Positions 51,577 through 60,088 of a stretch of 64,000 nucleotides of DNA are shown in pieces. The notes under the pieces were generated by a model. The model had not been told where the DNA came from, did no database searches, and worked only from the letters and a program-made list of their open reading frames with translations. The stretch is taken from positions 2,604,001-2,668,000 of the forward strand of contig CP014761.1 of NCBI GenBank assembly GCA_001647635.1. Reading direction: 5' to 3'. The DNA is from Leifsonia xyli. Its GTDB lineage: Bacteria > Actinomycetota > Actinomycetes > Actinomycetales > Microbacteriaceae. A program made the translations under genes and the position numbers. Positions within the stretch are counted from its first letter, which is position 1; every line of letters begins with the position of its first letter.

Positions 51577-51779
51577 CTCACTGTCGCAACCCGGCTCTCC
51601 GCCCGCCGGTGGCAGGGCGGGTGCGGCGCCCGTGGATACATTCGGCTCTGCCCTCACCGTCAGCCGTCGGCCCGCGTCGGGGACTGTCGGGTAATCGCGT
51701 CTGCAAGGTTCCCGAAGCGGGGAGGGGGGTGGGGGAGCACCCCTCCCCGCCCGCACCGGTCGTTTGCCCGACGGGTGGC

Positions 51780-52760
51780 TCAGGCCGGGGAATGGGCCCG
51801 AGGTTCTTCGGTGTCCGGTCCGGGTGGCTGGAAGGGTGGCCCGGTGGTTTCCGGGGCGGGGCGCCCGGCGCGGAGCAGGCGGCTGTGCAGGACATCGCCG
51901 ATGAACAGATCGTAAATCAGCACACCGATGACCCCGCCGATCAACGGTCCCAGGATGGGAACCCACATGTATCCGCTGAACCAGGGCCCGTTTCCGGGCA
52001 CGGCCAGATCGCCCCATCCTGCGAGCCAGGCCAGGAGCCGTGGGCCCAGGTCTCTGGCGGGGTTGATGGCGTATCCGGCGTTGGCGCCGTAAGACATGCC
52101 GATCGCGGCGACCGCGAAGCCGATGATCAGTGGCCCCAGGTTCGATTGGACGGCGGTGTTCCTGAGGTCGATGACCGCCACGACGAGCAGCACCAGGAAC
52201 ATGGTCCCGACGATCTGATCGAACAGTGGCCCCCACATGTTGCCGTCATAGTACGGGGCGGGGAAGGTGGCGAAGATCGAGAAGGAGGCAAGCGTATGCC
52301 CGTTGACCTTGGGTCCCTTGCTCGCCGTATCGAAGGCACCGATCGCGGCCGCGTACACGCCCAGCACGAGGGCTGCTCCGACGAAGGCCCCGAGCAGCTG
52401 CGAGAGCATGTATGGAAGCACCTTCACCCACGCGAAGCCGCGGCGCACTGCGAACGCCAGTGTCACGGCGGGATTCAGGTGGGCGCCGCTAACCCCGCCG
52501 GCGACGTAGATGCCGAACACGACTGCCATCGCCCATCCCCACGTGATCAGGAGCCAGTCACCGGTTCCCAAGAAGAATGTGGTCGGTCCTTCAGTGCGGC
52601 CTGATCCCGGTAACGCGGCCACCGCCATCGCGACAACACCGTCGCCGAACGCGATGAGGACGAATGTTCCCAGAAACTCCGCGAGGCACTCGCCCCACAG
52701 GCCGCTGCGGCGTTTGAGCCCCCAGCTTCGGACTAGCACCGGGATGGTGTCATCGGACAT
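51780..52760 (-). CDS. Aquaglyceroporin (MIP family)
   Basis: 326-residue channel with six membrane helices and both NPA boxes: GAHLNPAVTLAFA (about residue 91) and GYAINPARDLGPRL. The Asp after the second NPAR is the GlpF-type mark for glycerol permeation. About 40 extra residues at the C-terminus are Pro-rich. The ATG at 52760 has a GGAGGTG ribosome site. Probably controlled from the palindrome at 52822. Confidence 0.9.
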   Translation of the reverse strand: MSDDTIPVLVRSWGLKRRSGLWGECLAEFLGTFVLIAFGDGVVAMAVAALPGSGRTEGPTTFFLGTGDWLLITWGWAMAVVFGIYVAGGVSGAHLNPAVTLAFAVRRGFAWVKVLPYMLSQLLGAFVGAALVLGVYAAAIGAFDTASKGPKVNGHTLASFSIFATFPAPYYDGNMWGPLFDQIVGTMFLVLLVVAVIDLRNTAVQSNLGPLIIGFAVAAIGMSYGANAGYAINPARDLGPRLLAWLAGWGDLAVPGNGPWFSGYMWVPILGPLIGGVIGVLIYDLFIGDVLHSRLLRAGRPAPETTGPPFQPPGPDTEEPRAHSPA

Positions 52761-52821
52761 TACACACCTCCAGGGGGAAGCGGCGTGTCGCCACGTCGAT
52801 ATGATGATTGTTACGCAACGT

Positions 52822-52835
52822 TTGCGATTGCGCAA
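52822..52835. promoter_or_regulatory. TTGCG-N4-CGCAA operator, site 4
   Basis: TTGCGATTGCGCAA, exact motif, in the gap between the divergent aquaglyceroporin and flavin-reductase-like genes. A further half-site, ACGCAACG, precedes it at 52813. Confidence 0.75.
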
Positions 52836-52932
52836 TGAAAACCTGGGAACCGAGTTGGATGGGGATGAAATCCAGGGCGGATACCTCTTGCCCGGCTACC
52901 GGGCTGGGGAAGGCGGGGGAGGAGCTCATTCC

Positions 52933-53643
52933 GTGGCGAACCCTCCGAATCTTTACGCGGCCTCACCGGTGGTGTTGCTGGCCACCAGCAACGGGGACGG
53001 CAGCGCGAACCTCGCTCCCGCGTCCTCGTATTGGGCGCTCGGTCGGATGCTGGTTCTTGGGCTGGAGACCGACGGTCAGACTCTGGTCAATCTTGGTGAT
53101 CGGCCGCAGTTGACTGTGAACTTCCCGTCGCCGCCACTGTGGTCTGCCGTCGAGCGGATCGCCGGCCTGACCGGCCGGAGGGAGGTCCCGGAAAAGAAGG
53201 CCGACCGGTACGCATATAGTGCCGACAAGTTCGCCGCTGCGGGCCTGACCCGGCAGCCCTCCGATCTCGTCGGCCCGCCGCGGGTGCGTGAGTGCTTGCT
53301 GCAGCTGGAGGCGGAGGTGCGGAGACTGACGCGCGGCGTGAATGGTGACTACGCTATCGCTGAGGCCGAGGTTGTCCGCGTGCACGCCGATCCGCGCATC
53401 GTCGGTGCCGGCGACCGCATCGACCCGCTGGTATGTCAGCCGATCGTCTACAGCTTCCACAGGTATTTCTCGCTCGGCGAACCACTGGGAACACGTGGCT
53501 CCCCCGCTTCGGCGCCCGCCTACGAGAACGGAGCGGCCGAGGTGGAGGGCGGCGACGCGGCCTGCTGGCTCACGTCGGTGTGCCCTGAGTGTGGCGCCAT
53601 GCGGGAGGGGCCCGGCGCCTGCTGGCGGTGCGGAGCCGCTTAG
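52933..53643 (+). CDS. Flavin-reductase-like FMN-binding protein with a C-terminal zinc ribbon
   Basis: 236 residues. The split-barrel flavin-binding domain reads ANPPNLYAASPVVLLATSNG, then NLAPASSYWALGRMLVLGLE, as in the flavin reductase/DIM6 family. The last 20 residues hold CPECG and CWRCG, an added zinc ribbon not usual in the family. A GTG start at 52933, 8 bases behind GGGGGAGGAG, fits the domain boundary better than starts further upstream. Its end overlaps the convergent MarR gene. Confidence 0.82.
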   Translation: MANPPNLYAASPVVLLATSNGDGSANLAPASSYWALGRMLVLGLETDGQTLVNLGDRPQLTVNFPSPPLWSAVERIAGLTGRREVPEKKADRYAYSADKFAAAGLTRQPSDLVGPPRVRECLLQLEAEVRRLTRGVNGDYAIAEAEVVRVHADPRIVGAGDRIDPLVCQPIVYSFHRYFSLGEPLGTRGSPASAPAYENGAAEVEGGDAACWLTSVCPECGAMREGPGACWRCGAA

Positions 53644-54140
53644 GCCTGCGCGTCTCCGGTAAGGCCCGGGCGGACAAGGGTGAACCGGCCGTCGTCGGCG
53701 TGCTGCTCTCCGGCGGCGCGGGCGAACGCGCGGAAGCCGTCGGTCGCGCGCGCCCGGTCTTCTGGCTTCATCGCTGCCAACACGTTCGCCAGCGCCTTGC
53801 GGCGGTGCCCGATCACCTGGTCGACAAGTGCGGCGCCTTGGCCTGTGAGAGTCAGCCGGACGAAACGTCGGTCGACGGGATCCTCGGTCCTTGAGATCAG
53901 CCCGGCGTGCACAAGCTTTTCGCTGGTGCGTGTTGCGTTGGAGGCGTGAACGCCGAGCTCTGTGGCGATCTCGCCGAGGTTCTGCGGGCCTCGGGTCGCG
54001 ATGGTCACGAGCACTCGCAGCTGCGGGGAGGTGACGATGTCTTCAACCTCGGCCACCGATCGAGCTGCGACACCCATCATGACGTCCACGGCGATGAGCG
54101 CAGCATCCACATCCTGCAGTTCGACATTCTCGGCATCCAC
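53640..54140 (-). CDS. MarR-family regulator, candidate controller of the TTGCG regulon
   Basis: 166 residues from a GTG with GAGAGA upstream. Winged helix: TSPQLRVLVTIATRGPQNLG, then EIATELGVHASNATRTSEKL and EDPVDRRFVRLTLTG. The reading frame is continuous with the Nramp relic upstream, but the MarR domain is complete on its own. A one-mismatch TTGCG-N4-CGCAA site lies 25 bases before its start, consistent with autoregulation. MarR proteins bind dyads of this size. Confidence 0.85.
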   Translation of the reverse strand: MDAENVELQDVDAALIAVDVMMGVAARSVAEVEDIVTSPQLRVLVTIATRGPQNLGEIATELGVHASNATRTSEKLVHAGLISRTEDPVDRRFVRLTLTGQGAALVDQVIGHRRKALANVLAAMKPEDRARATDGFRAFARAAGEQHADDGRFTLVRPGLTGDAQA

Positions 54141-54164
54141 TCTCTCAGTTGTACCGCCAATCGT

Positions 54165-54178
54165 TTGCGCACGCGCGA
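54165..54178. promoter_or_regulatory. TTGCG-N4-CGCAA operator, one mismatch, before marR
   Basis: TTGCGCACGCGCGA matches 9 of 10 defined bases. It lies upstream of the MarR start inside the decayed Nramp sequence. Confidence 0.5.
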
Positions 54179-54212
54179 GAACTGCGCAACCGCGCGGTCG
54201 TTCCCATCGTCC

Positions 54213-54985
54213 GCCGCCGAACAGGGTGTACCAGGCACCGAATCCGCCTGCGGCATACATGACGATCGCGGTGGTCCAGCCAAGGGTTTGTGACAGCCAC
54301 CGATTACGGTATTCGCCCATGATCCTGCCGTCGCGGGCGATCAGCACAACGATGACGACGAAGGGTCCCGCGGCGATGCCGTTCACGATCGCAGAGAACA
54401 CCAACAGTTCGGATGGGGTTACGAACATGTAGGGGCTAACCGTCGTGCCGAGCACCGCCACAGCAAGAGCGGGATAGGCCGGCTCCAGCCGGAACTGGGT
54501 TCCCAACACGCCGCGAAGCACGCTGGCCCAGTCGACGTGCGTGACGAACGGAACGCCGATATAAACCAGGAGGGCGAGGCACAGCCATTTGAAGATTCGT
54601 CCGATCCAGCGGAACGACCCTGCCTCCAAGGCGATAGCGATCTCGGCCCCGGCGATCGCTGACCACAGCGGTGCCGGGCCGGCCCCGAGAAGGCGCATGC
54701 CCGGCCGATGGCCATCAGGTCGGCTGAGAGGCTGAGCACGTTGGCAACGATGAGGGCAGCTAGAAGAACTCCGATGACAGTCTGTGCTACGCGACCGAAC
54801 CGGCGCCGGATGAGTTTTCTGAGGCTGTCACCTGTAGCGAGCGCCACCCGGTCGCACCTCTCTCGGACCGCCATCATCATGGGCAGCGCGACCGGAACGG
54901 TCGAAAGCTGCGCGCTGCCGTAGGCGCCGCCCTCCTGGGTGTATGGCGCAACTCCGGCCGGGTCGTCGTCGGCGGCGCCAGTCAC
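54213..54985 (-). pseudogene. Nramp-family metal transporter, decayed
   Basis: The start-side piece (TGAADDDPAGVAPYTQEGGA, CDRVALATGDSLRKL, ANVLSLSADLMAIG) matches helices 1-4 of Nramp. At about 54700 the frame shifts to RLLGAGPAPLWSAIAGAEIA and continues to VLGTTVSPYMF, then jumps directly to PSELLVFSAIVNGIAAGPF, i.e. the middle helices are deleted, and ends GAWYTLFGG. Truncation, frameshift and internal deletion make it non-functional. Confidence 0.85.
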
Positions 54986-55056
54986 GATGCCCGGGCCCTA
55001 GACGCGCAGGAAGCGGGTTATCGGATTCCTTAGATGGTGCGATTTCTCTCTCCCCT

Positions 55057-56142
55057 TTAGGACGCGGCGACGGTAAAGAGGCCGGCGACGCCGAGCAGGT
55101 AGACCAGGAGCACAGTGAAGGAATCCACACCCATTCCGAGGATCCGCTTAGTTGGACGGAACACCAGCCCGACGCAGTAGATGAGCGTGAGGAGAGCCGC
55201 CAGCGCAGTGAGGTAGATGTCGCTGGCGTTCGCCTGGGGCAGTACCGCACGTCCGGAGATCACAGTTGCTATTAAAAAGAGCACCGGGAGGAAGGCGTTG
55301 CCACCGAAGATGTCGCTCATCGCCAGGTTGTCATCGCCCTGCTTGACCGCCTGCAGCCCCGTCGAGATTTCGGGCAGTGAGGTTGCCAGAGCGAGGACAG
55401 TGGCGCCGAAGAGAACCCCCGAGAGGCCCACCTGTTTCGACGCGGCATCTCCGCTCACCTCCAGAACGACGCCGGCTCCAAGCGTGGCGAGCGCGGAGAC
55501 GCCGAATACGAGCCAGACGCGGGCGGTACTCCAGTTCTGATGAGGAGCTTCGGGCTTGCTACGGCGGTGCCCGGCGATATGGGGTGACGCGTCTGGCGGG
55601 TTTCCCTTCTGCTCCCACGGCAACTGCTTCCCCGCGCGCTTCACGAGCAGAAGCCCGACGACCCACACCACGGCGATCAGCACGACATCGGGAGTCAGGC
55701 GAAGGAATACCAGGGATGGAAGCTGGCTGCCTGCCATTACGATCGTCAGCACGGCGACGACCACCACTGCTTCAAGCACCAGGACCAGCGACGCCGCCCG
55801 ATACGTGAGCGGTCGTAGGCCCTTTCCTCTCTTGCCGAACCCGTCCAGGATGACCAGCACCGCGGTCTGAAGCGCGATGCCGCCCAGGATATTGCCGAGC
55901 GCGACCGAGAGGTCACCGGAGAAGGCGGCGCTCACGGTGATCGCGATCTCGGGGAGATTTGTTGCCATGGCGAGAACGATCAAGCCGCCGAGCGCACTAC
56001 CGATGTGGAGGCGCGAGTCAAGCACATCTGTAGTGCGGGAAAGCTGAATGCCGGCCACCCACACCACGGCTGCCGCGACAACGAAAACTAGGATCAACAG
56101 CCACATCGGCCACCCCATCATTTGTCTACCGCCGAACCGCAT
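55057..56142 (-). CDS. Sodium/calcium exchanger-family membrane transporter
   Basis: 361 residues with about ten hydrophobic helices and the two inverted alpha-repeats of cation/Ca2+ exchangers: GGLIVLAMATNLPEIAITVS near 48-67 and FGATVLALATSLPEISTGLQ near 234-253, each with the ion-binding Glu after P. Exchanges cations (Ca2+/H+ or Na+) across the membrane. An internal start at M8 is possible. A perfect TTGCG-N4-CGCAA operator lies about 90 bases upstream. Confidence 0.88.
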   Translation of the reverse strand: MRFGGRQMMGWPMWLLILVFVVAAAVVWVAGIQLSRTTDVLDSRLHIGSALGGLIVLAMATNLPEIAITVSAAFSGDLSVALGNILGGIALQTAVLVILDGFGKRGKGLRPLTYRAASLVLVLEAVVVVAVLTIVMAGSQLPSLVFLRLTPDVVLIAVVWVVGLLLVKRAGKQLPWEQKGNPPDASPHIAGHRRSKPEAPHQNWSTARVWLVFGVSALATLGAGVVLEVSGDAASKQVGLSGVLFGATVLALATSLPEISTGLQAVKQGDDNLAMSDIFGGNAFLPVLFLIATVISGRAVLPQANASDIYLTALAALLTLIYCVGLVFRPTKRILGMGVDSFTVLLVYLLGVAGLFTVAAS

Positions 56143-56234
56143 CGCTGGGTTTGCTGATGGCTAATCAAGAGACTCCTTCGCTCGTCGACGCGTCCACCTT
56201 CGGCCGCCGTTGCCATTGCAAACGTATGCTTTAG

Positions 56235-56248
56235 TTGCGTTTTCGCAA
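56235..56248. promoter_or_regulatory. TTGCG-N4-CGCAA operator, site 6
   Basis: TTGCGTTTTCGCAA, exact motif, upstream of the cation exchanger. A related dyad TTGCAAACGTATGC precedes it at 56216. Confidence 0.72.
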
Positions 56249-56249
56249 G

Positions 56250-56626
56250 TAGTCGGGCGATTCGTCGTCAGCGTGGTCCAACAAATGGCCTCGTGCTCGC
56301 CGGTGAGCCGTCGGGCCGGGTATTCCGGCGCCGCTGCCCTCCTCCGCGCTGGTGGTCTTCGTTGTGCTGTAGCCGAAGATTTTGATCGAGTGCTCGCCTT
56401 TGCGGACTTGGCGGCGTTTGGTCTGCCATTGCCGGAACCGGCGACCATCCTCGCGTCCGGTTGGGCGAGGATCACGAGGACGTTGTTCAGGCTGTACCTG
56501 CGGAAGGAGCGGGCGAAGTCGAGGAACCACCCCCATTGGCTGCTATTGGCGTGTTGTTGAACTTGGCGGTTCAGCGACGCGTTGAGTGCTTCGGCTTGGA
56601 ATTCCTGCGGTGCGTTCCTTCGCGTT
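56250..56626 (-). pseudogene. ArdC-like antirestriction protein N-terminal domain, fragment B
   Basis: Read on the minus strand: ALNASLNRQVQQHANSSQWG, FARSFRRYSLNNVLVILAQP and DARMVAG, then after a one-base loss at about 56450, FRQWQTKRRQVRKGEHSIKI followed by FGYST. This is the N-terminal domain of ArdC, with two frame changes and no C-terminal peptidase. Its core is about 80 percent identical by eye to fragment A at 25.5 kb. Confidence 0.75.
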
Positions 56627-56710
56627 GTTCATGATCTGTGCTCCCTGGTGGTCAACCTGTTTGTGTGGGCTGTTCGATAGAGGGAGTCGGTGGGAACGGG
56701 AGCACCGTAA

Positions 56711-56767
56711 GTGCCAACCGCGCTCTGGCGAGGTAGCCCGAAGGGCGCGTCAGAGCGCGATTGGCAC
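56711..56767. repeat. Long inverted repeat (17-bp arms)
   Basis: GTGCCAACCGCGCTCTG and CAGAGCGCGATTGGCAC are complementary except for one mismatch, with a 23-base loop. Lies between the ArdC and TetR remnants. Could be a terminator-like hairpin or the end structure of a lost mobile element. Confidence 0.7.
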
Positions 56768-56789
56768 GGCAAGGTGCGTCAGCGACCTA

Positions 56790-57215
56790 CGATGCACGCT
56801 CGGCCAGCTCACACCGCAGTTTGAAAAGCACTGCCCTCCGCAGCAGGACCACACCCGACGCTTGCAGATCTTGGTCGGGCGGTCGGATCCGCGCGATCCT
56901 CTCGACGGGATCCTGGATGCGGTCGCCGCCGACGTGGGTCGCACCGATTTCCGGGGCTGTCTGTTCGGGAACGCCGCCGCCGAATTCGCTGCGCCAGTGC
57001 AGCCTGCCTAACTGGCTGCTACTCACTGCCGAGCCGACGTGCGCACCGGGTTGATCGACCTGGTTCTGCGGTCCGGAGGCGAGCAGAGTCGTGCGGATGA
57101 GCTCGCGAACCTCATCGACGGCGTATACCTCAACGCGGCTCACCTCGGCGCCGATGGGCCGGCCGTCGCCGCTCTCGCCTTGGCGCGCCGCCTGGTCCGG
57201 CAGCTGCCTGGCTGA
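56790..57215 (+). pseudogene. TetR-family regulator, C-terminal remnant
   Basis: First frame: ILVGRSDPRDPLDGILDAVA, then TDFRGCLFGNAAAEFAAP, the TetR ligand-domain pattern. After a stop at 57009 another frame continues ADVRTGLIDLVLRSGGEQSR and LANLIDGVYLNAAHLGAD to a natural TGA at 57213. The N-terminal HTH is missing. Non-functional. Confidence 0.75.
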
Positions 57216-57323
57216 TCACGGAAGGGTGGATCGGGGAGTATCGGCCTCGCCTGACACCGCGCACGGCAGGCTCAGTGTGACCGCTTGGGCCGCTGTCCGC
57301 AATGTTGTTATCTCATGTCAGCA

Positions 57324-57503
57324 CTACGAGAGGTCGACAACCTCGGCGTCTTGCGCGTTGGTCTTCACGGATTCGATTCCGCTTTTTGCTGACGCCTTCG
57401 AGGAGTACCCCTCGGAAGTGGCGATGATCTCGCCGTTACCGGCCTTGAGTCGGAAGCGGTATTCGCCGTTCGAGGACTTGTACAGTTCGAATTTGCCAGC
57501 CAT
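57324..57503 (-). CDS. YegP-family (DUF1508) small protein
   Basis: 59 residues: MAGKFELYKSSNGEYRFRLK, then GEIIATSEGYSSKASAKSGI and SVKTNAQDAEV, one DUF1508 repeat that covers the whole family signature (two-repeat members exist). GGGAGC lies 7 bases before the ATG at 57503. Function unknown; often seen among stress genes. Confidence 0.9.
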   Translation of the reverse strand: MAGKFELYKSSNGEYRFRLKAGNGEIIATSEGYSSKASAKSGIESVKTNAQDAEVVDLS

Positions 57504-57872
57504 TATCTGCTCCCAGTTGCTCGAGGTGTACCTGAATCGGGTCACACGATAGCGCCGCGCTCGCTATCGGTGCCAGGGCCATTGCAGCGCCGCGGACATA
57601 GCTTCCTGAGAAGGCGCACAGTTCCCGGTAGCCGGGTGAGGGTCTGAGCAACCCGAATGCTCAGACCCTCGCCGGAACGGCCTAGGCCTCCGGCGGCCAA
57701 CGTTTATGGGGGGCTTGGCGTCGGCCCCCCGGAACCTACTCAGCCGGGAAGCGTGGGGTCAAGGTCGCGCACTACGGACTATTCGATGAGCGATCGTCGA
57801 CAATGCGCGACTCTCTGGGTCACCTTCGCCCGTGCAATGAGACCATCACCACGGGGGCCCGAGATGGTCTGG
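57504..57872. other. Intergenic region with an inverted repeat
   Basis: About 370 bases with no supportable gene. It holds the perfect 13-bp inverted repeat at 57638 and separates the stress island from the sugar-uptake cluster. Confidence 0.5.
57638..57670. repeat. Perfect inverted repeat (13-bp arms)
   Basis: GAGGGTCTGAGCA and TGCTCAGACCCTC, fully complementary with a 7-base loop. No T run follows on either strand, so a simple terminator role is uncertain; it could serve genes converging from both sides. Confidence 0.75.
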
Positions 57873-58730
57873 TCAGCTGCCCGTCGTCGAGGACTTTGAA
57901 GCTCGCCCCACGGACTCGCGTTTCACGAAGGTTGCTATCGCCCGCTCGTGCGACTCGCGGACCCCGGAGAGCTCGGAGAGCATCGATCGCGCGCACAACT
58001 CGCCGATGGACTGGATGTCATGGCCCATCACGGCTAGCGGGGGCTCGGAGAGCATGCAGAAGGGGGAGTCATCCCACGCCAGAATGGAGACGTCGCCGGG
58101 CACGGCGAGTCCGCGCGCTTTTAGCTCTTCGAGTCCACCGATCGCCATCACGTCGTCGTCGTAGATGATGGCGGTAGGCGGGGTCTCTCGTGCCACGAGC
58201 GCCGCAGTCGCGGCGCGCCCGTTCGCCTCCGTGTAATCGTGTGCTTCGTTGATGTCGCCGATGACGCCGAGTTCGGCGCACTTGGATTCGAACGAGGCGG
58301 TGCGGATGATGGTGTGCGCGAGCTGCGTTGGTCCGCTCACCCTGCCTATACGCCGGTGACCGAGGTCGAACAGTCGCTGAACCGCTAGCTCCATCGCCGA
58401 CGCGTCGTCCGTCCAGACGGCGGGGAATTGTCCGGCGGTCTCGGGGAAGCCGACGACGACGGTCGGCAGGTTCAACTCGGTCAAGAGAGTGACCCGTGGG
58501 TCGTCGATGCGGAGGTTCAGGAGAAACACCCCGGCAACTGCCCCGGAGTCCTTCCAGTAGCGGTAGGTCTCCAGCTCGGTTTCCGCGTCCGGAACGATCT
58601 TCACCACCAGCGACGTGCCTGCACCCAGAAGGACATTTTGCATACCCGCTGTCAGTTCGTGGTAGTACGGCTCCTCGCCGTACTGTTGCTCCAGTTCCAG
58701 CACCAGACCCAGCGGCGCGTTATCTGTCAT
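57873..58730 (-). CDS. LacI-type sugar-sensor domain without HTH
   Basis: 285 residues: the whole protein is the LacI/PBP-like ligand-binding domain (APLGLVLELEQQYGEEPYYH, LFDLGHRRIGRVSGPTQLA, AIIYDDDVMAIGGLEELKAR, VSILAWDDSPF). The usual 60-residue HTH is absent: the ATG at 58730 has GAGGAG at good spacing, and the DNA upstream is already ROK coding sequence. No signal peptide, so cytoplasmic. It starts 11 bases after the ROK stop: same operon. It may bind the imported sugar and modulate the ROK protein; inference. Confidence 0.8.
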   Translation of the reverse strand: MTDNAPLGLVLELEQQYGEEPYYHELTAGMQNVLLGAGTSLVVKIVPDAETELETYRYWKDSGAVAGVFLLNLRIDDPRVTLLTELNLPTVVVGFPETAGQFPAVWTDDASAMELAVQRLFDLGHRRIGRVSGPTQLAHTIIRTASFESKCAELGVIGDINEAHDYTEANGRAATAALVARETPPTAIIYDDDVMAIGGLEELKARGLAVPGDVSILAWDDSPFCMLSEPPLAVMGHDIQSIGELCARSMLSELSGVRESHERAIATFVKRESVGRASKSSTTGS

Positions 58731-58741
58731 GCTGCGACTCC

Positions 58742-59928
58742 TCACGATCGCGGGGCCAGCTGATGCTGCAGGACGAGCGCTGACGCGCCAAGAGCTGCGG
58801 CGTCGCGCGGATTCTTGGAGAACCTAACGTCGATGGTGTGAGCCCGACGCGCGAAGAACCGGTCTTCGAGAACGGCGCGGATTGCGCCGACGTATATGGC
58901 GCTCGCGATAGCGAAGCCGGGGCCGGCGAGAACGACGAGGTCGAGGTCGGTGATATTCACCAACGTCAGCACGCCTTCGGCGATGTACTGTGCCGACTCC
59001 TGGATGAGTTCCTGGGCGAGCGGATCCTGGCTGACCGCACGCCTAGAGATCTCGTCGAACAGACGTGCTACCGGCATGGTGTCTCCGCCTGGTAGGTCCA
59101 TTCCCCGAGCGCGCGCCTTGCGCACCACCTCGGTGGGTGCGGCAAAGAGCTCGAGGCAGCCACGATTCCCGCATCGGCAGGTGTCGCCGTGGACGTCGAG
59201 CGAGACGTGACCGATTTCGCCGGCATTCGATGCGGAACCGCGGAATGCTGAGCCGTTGACGACGATTCCCGAGCCGATTCCCTCGCCCATGTAGACGCAG
59301 GCGAAGGAGAGGGGTGCATCCACACGTCCGCCCCAGAACTCTCCGATCGCGGCGGCAGTGGCGTCCTTGTCTACGACGACCGGCAGCCCCGTCCGTCGGG
59401 AGAGCTCTTCCCGCAAGGGGTAGGAGGACCACTCGGCCGTGCCGGGGCCGCCGAGCATGCGGCCGCCGGGGTAGTCGATCGGTCCCGGTGCGACGATGCC
59501 GATCCCTACAACGCCAGCGGGGTCGACCGCGAGGGTGCGGAGGAGGGCGCCCACATCCTCGCTGACCACATCGACGGTCTCGGAAGGGGGAGCCGCGCCG
59601 GACGCGACACGCATTGAGTGCCGACGACGCGCCCAGCCATGTTGGAGACCACGTATGTCGTCTCGTTGGGTCCGAGGTGAACGCCGACCCCGTAGCGAGC
59701 GCCGGCGGTGATCGCGAGAAGCGTGCGCGGCTTGCCCCCGGCGGAGGCGACTTGGCCGACCTCTTCGATGAGGCCTTCGTCCAGCAGTGCGCGCACGATG
59801 AAGGAGACGGCGGCGGGGGTGAGGGCCATCCGTCTGGCGAGCTCGACTCTGCTGATCGGCCCGGCCGAACGGACGATGTCGAGAAGGCGAGTGCTGTTCG
59901 ACGCGGGTCGCGCCGGCTGGAGTGTCAC
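58742..59928 (-). pseudogene. ROK-family transcriptional regulator, frameshifted in this sequence
   Basis: N-terminal wHTH from GTG 59928 (AAGGAG upstream): RLLDIVRSAGPISRVELARR, then LTPAAVSFIVRALLDEGLIE. The frame changes near 59615, within NMAGRVVGTQ, and a shifted frame continues with a complete ROK sugar-kinase-like domain: VDKDATAAAIGEFWGG, AGEIGHVSLD and the zinc motif CRCGNRGCLE. One missing base explains it. Divergent from the sugar-uptake operon and thus its likely regulator. Confidence 0.85.
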
Positions 59929-60012
59929 GGCCGTCTCCTTCAATCAGATCCGAACGCAGAGCGACTGTTGACATGGTCGCGCCGATAAGAGACTATCAGT
60001 GCAGCACCTTTG

Positions 60013-60030
60013 GTAAGTAACTAAATTTAC
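60013..60030. promoter_or_regulatory. Candidate ROK operator
   Basis: GTAAGTAACTAAATTTAC is an AT-rich imperfect dyad with GTAA/TTTAC ends, in the gap between the divergent ROK gene and the binding-protein gene. ROK repressors such as NagC and XylR bind AT-rich sites with TTAGT-like half-sites. Confidence 0.5.
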
Positions 60031-60088
60031 ATCTGGTGTGGACACGAAGCATCACCGCCTAGCACTCATTTGCAATGAAGGGAATGAC

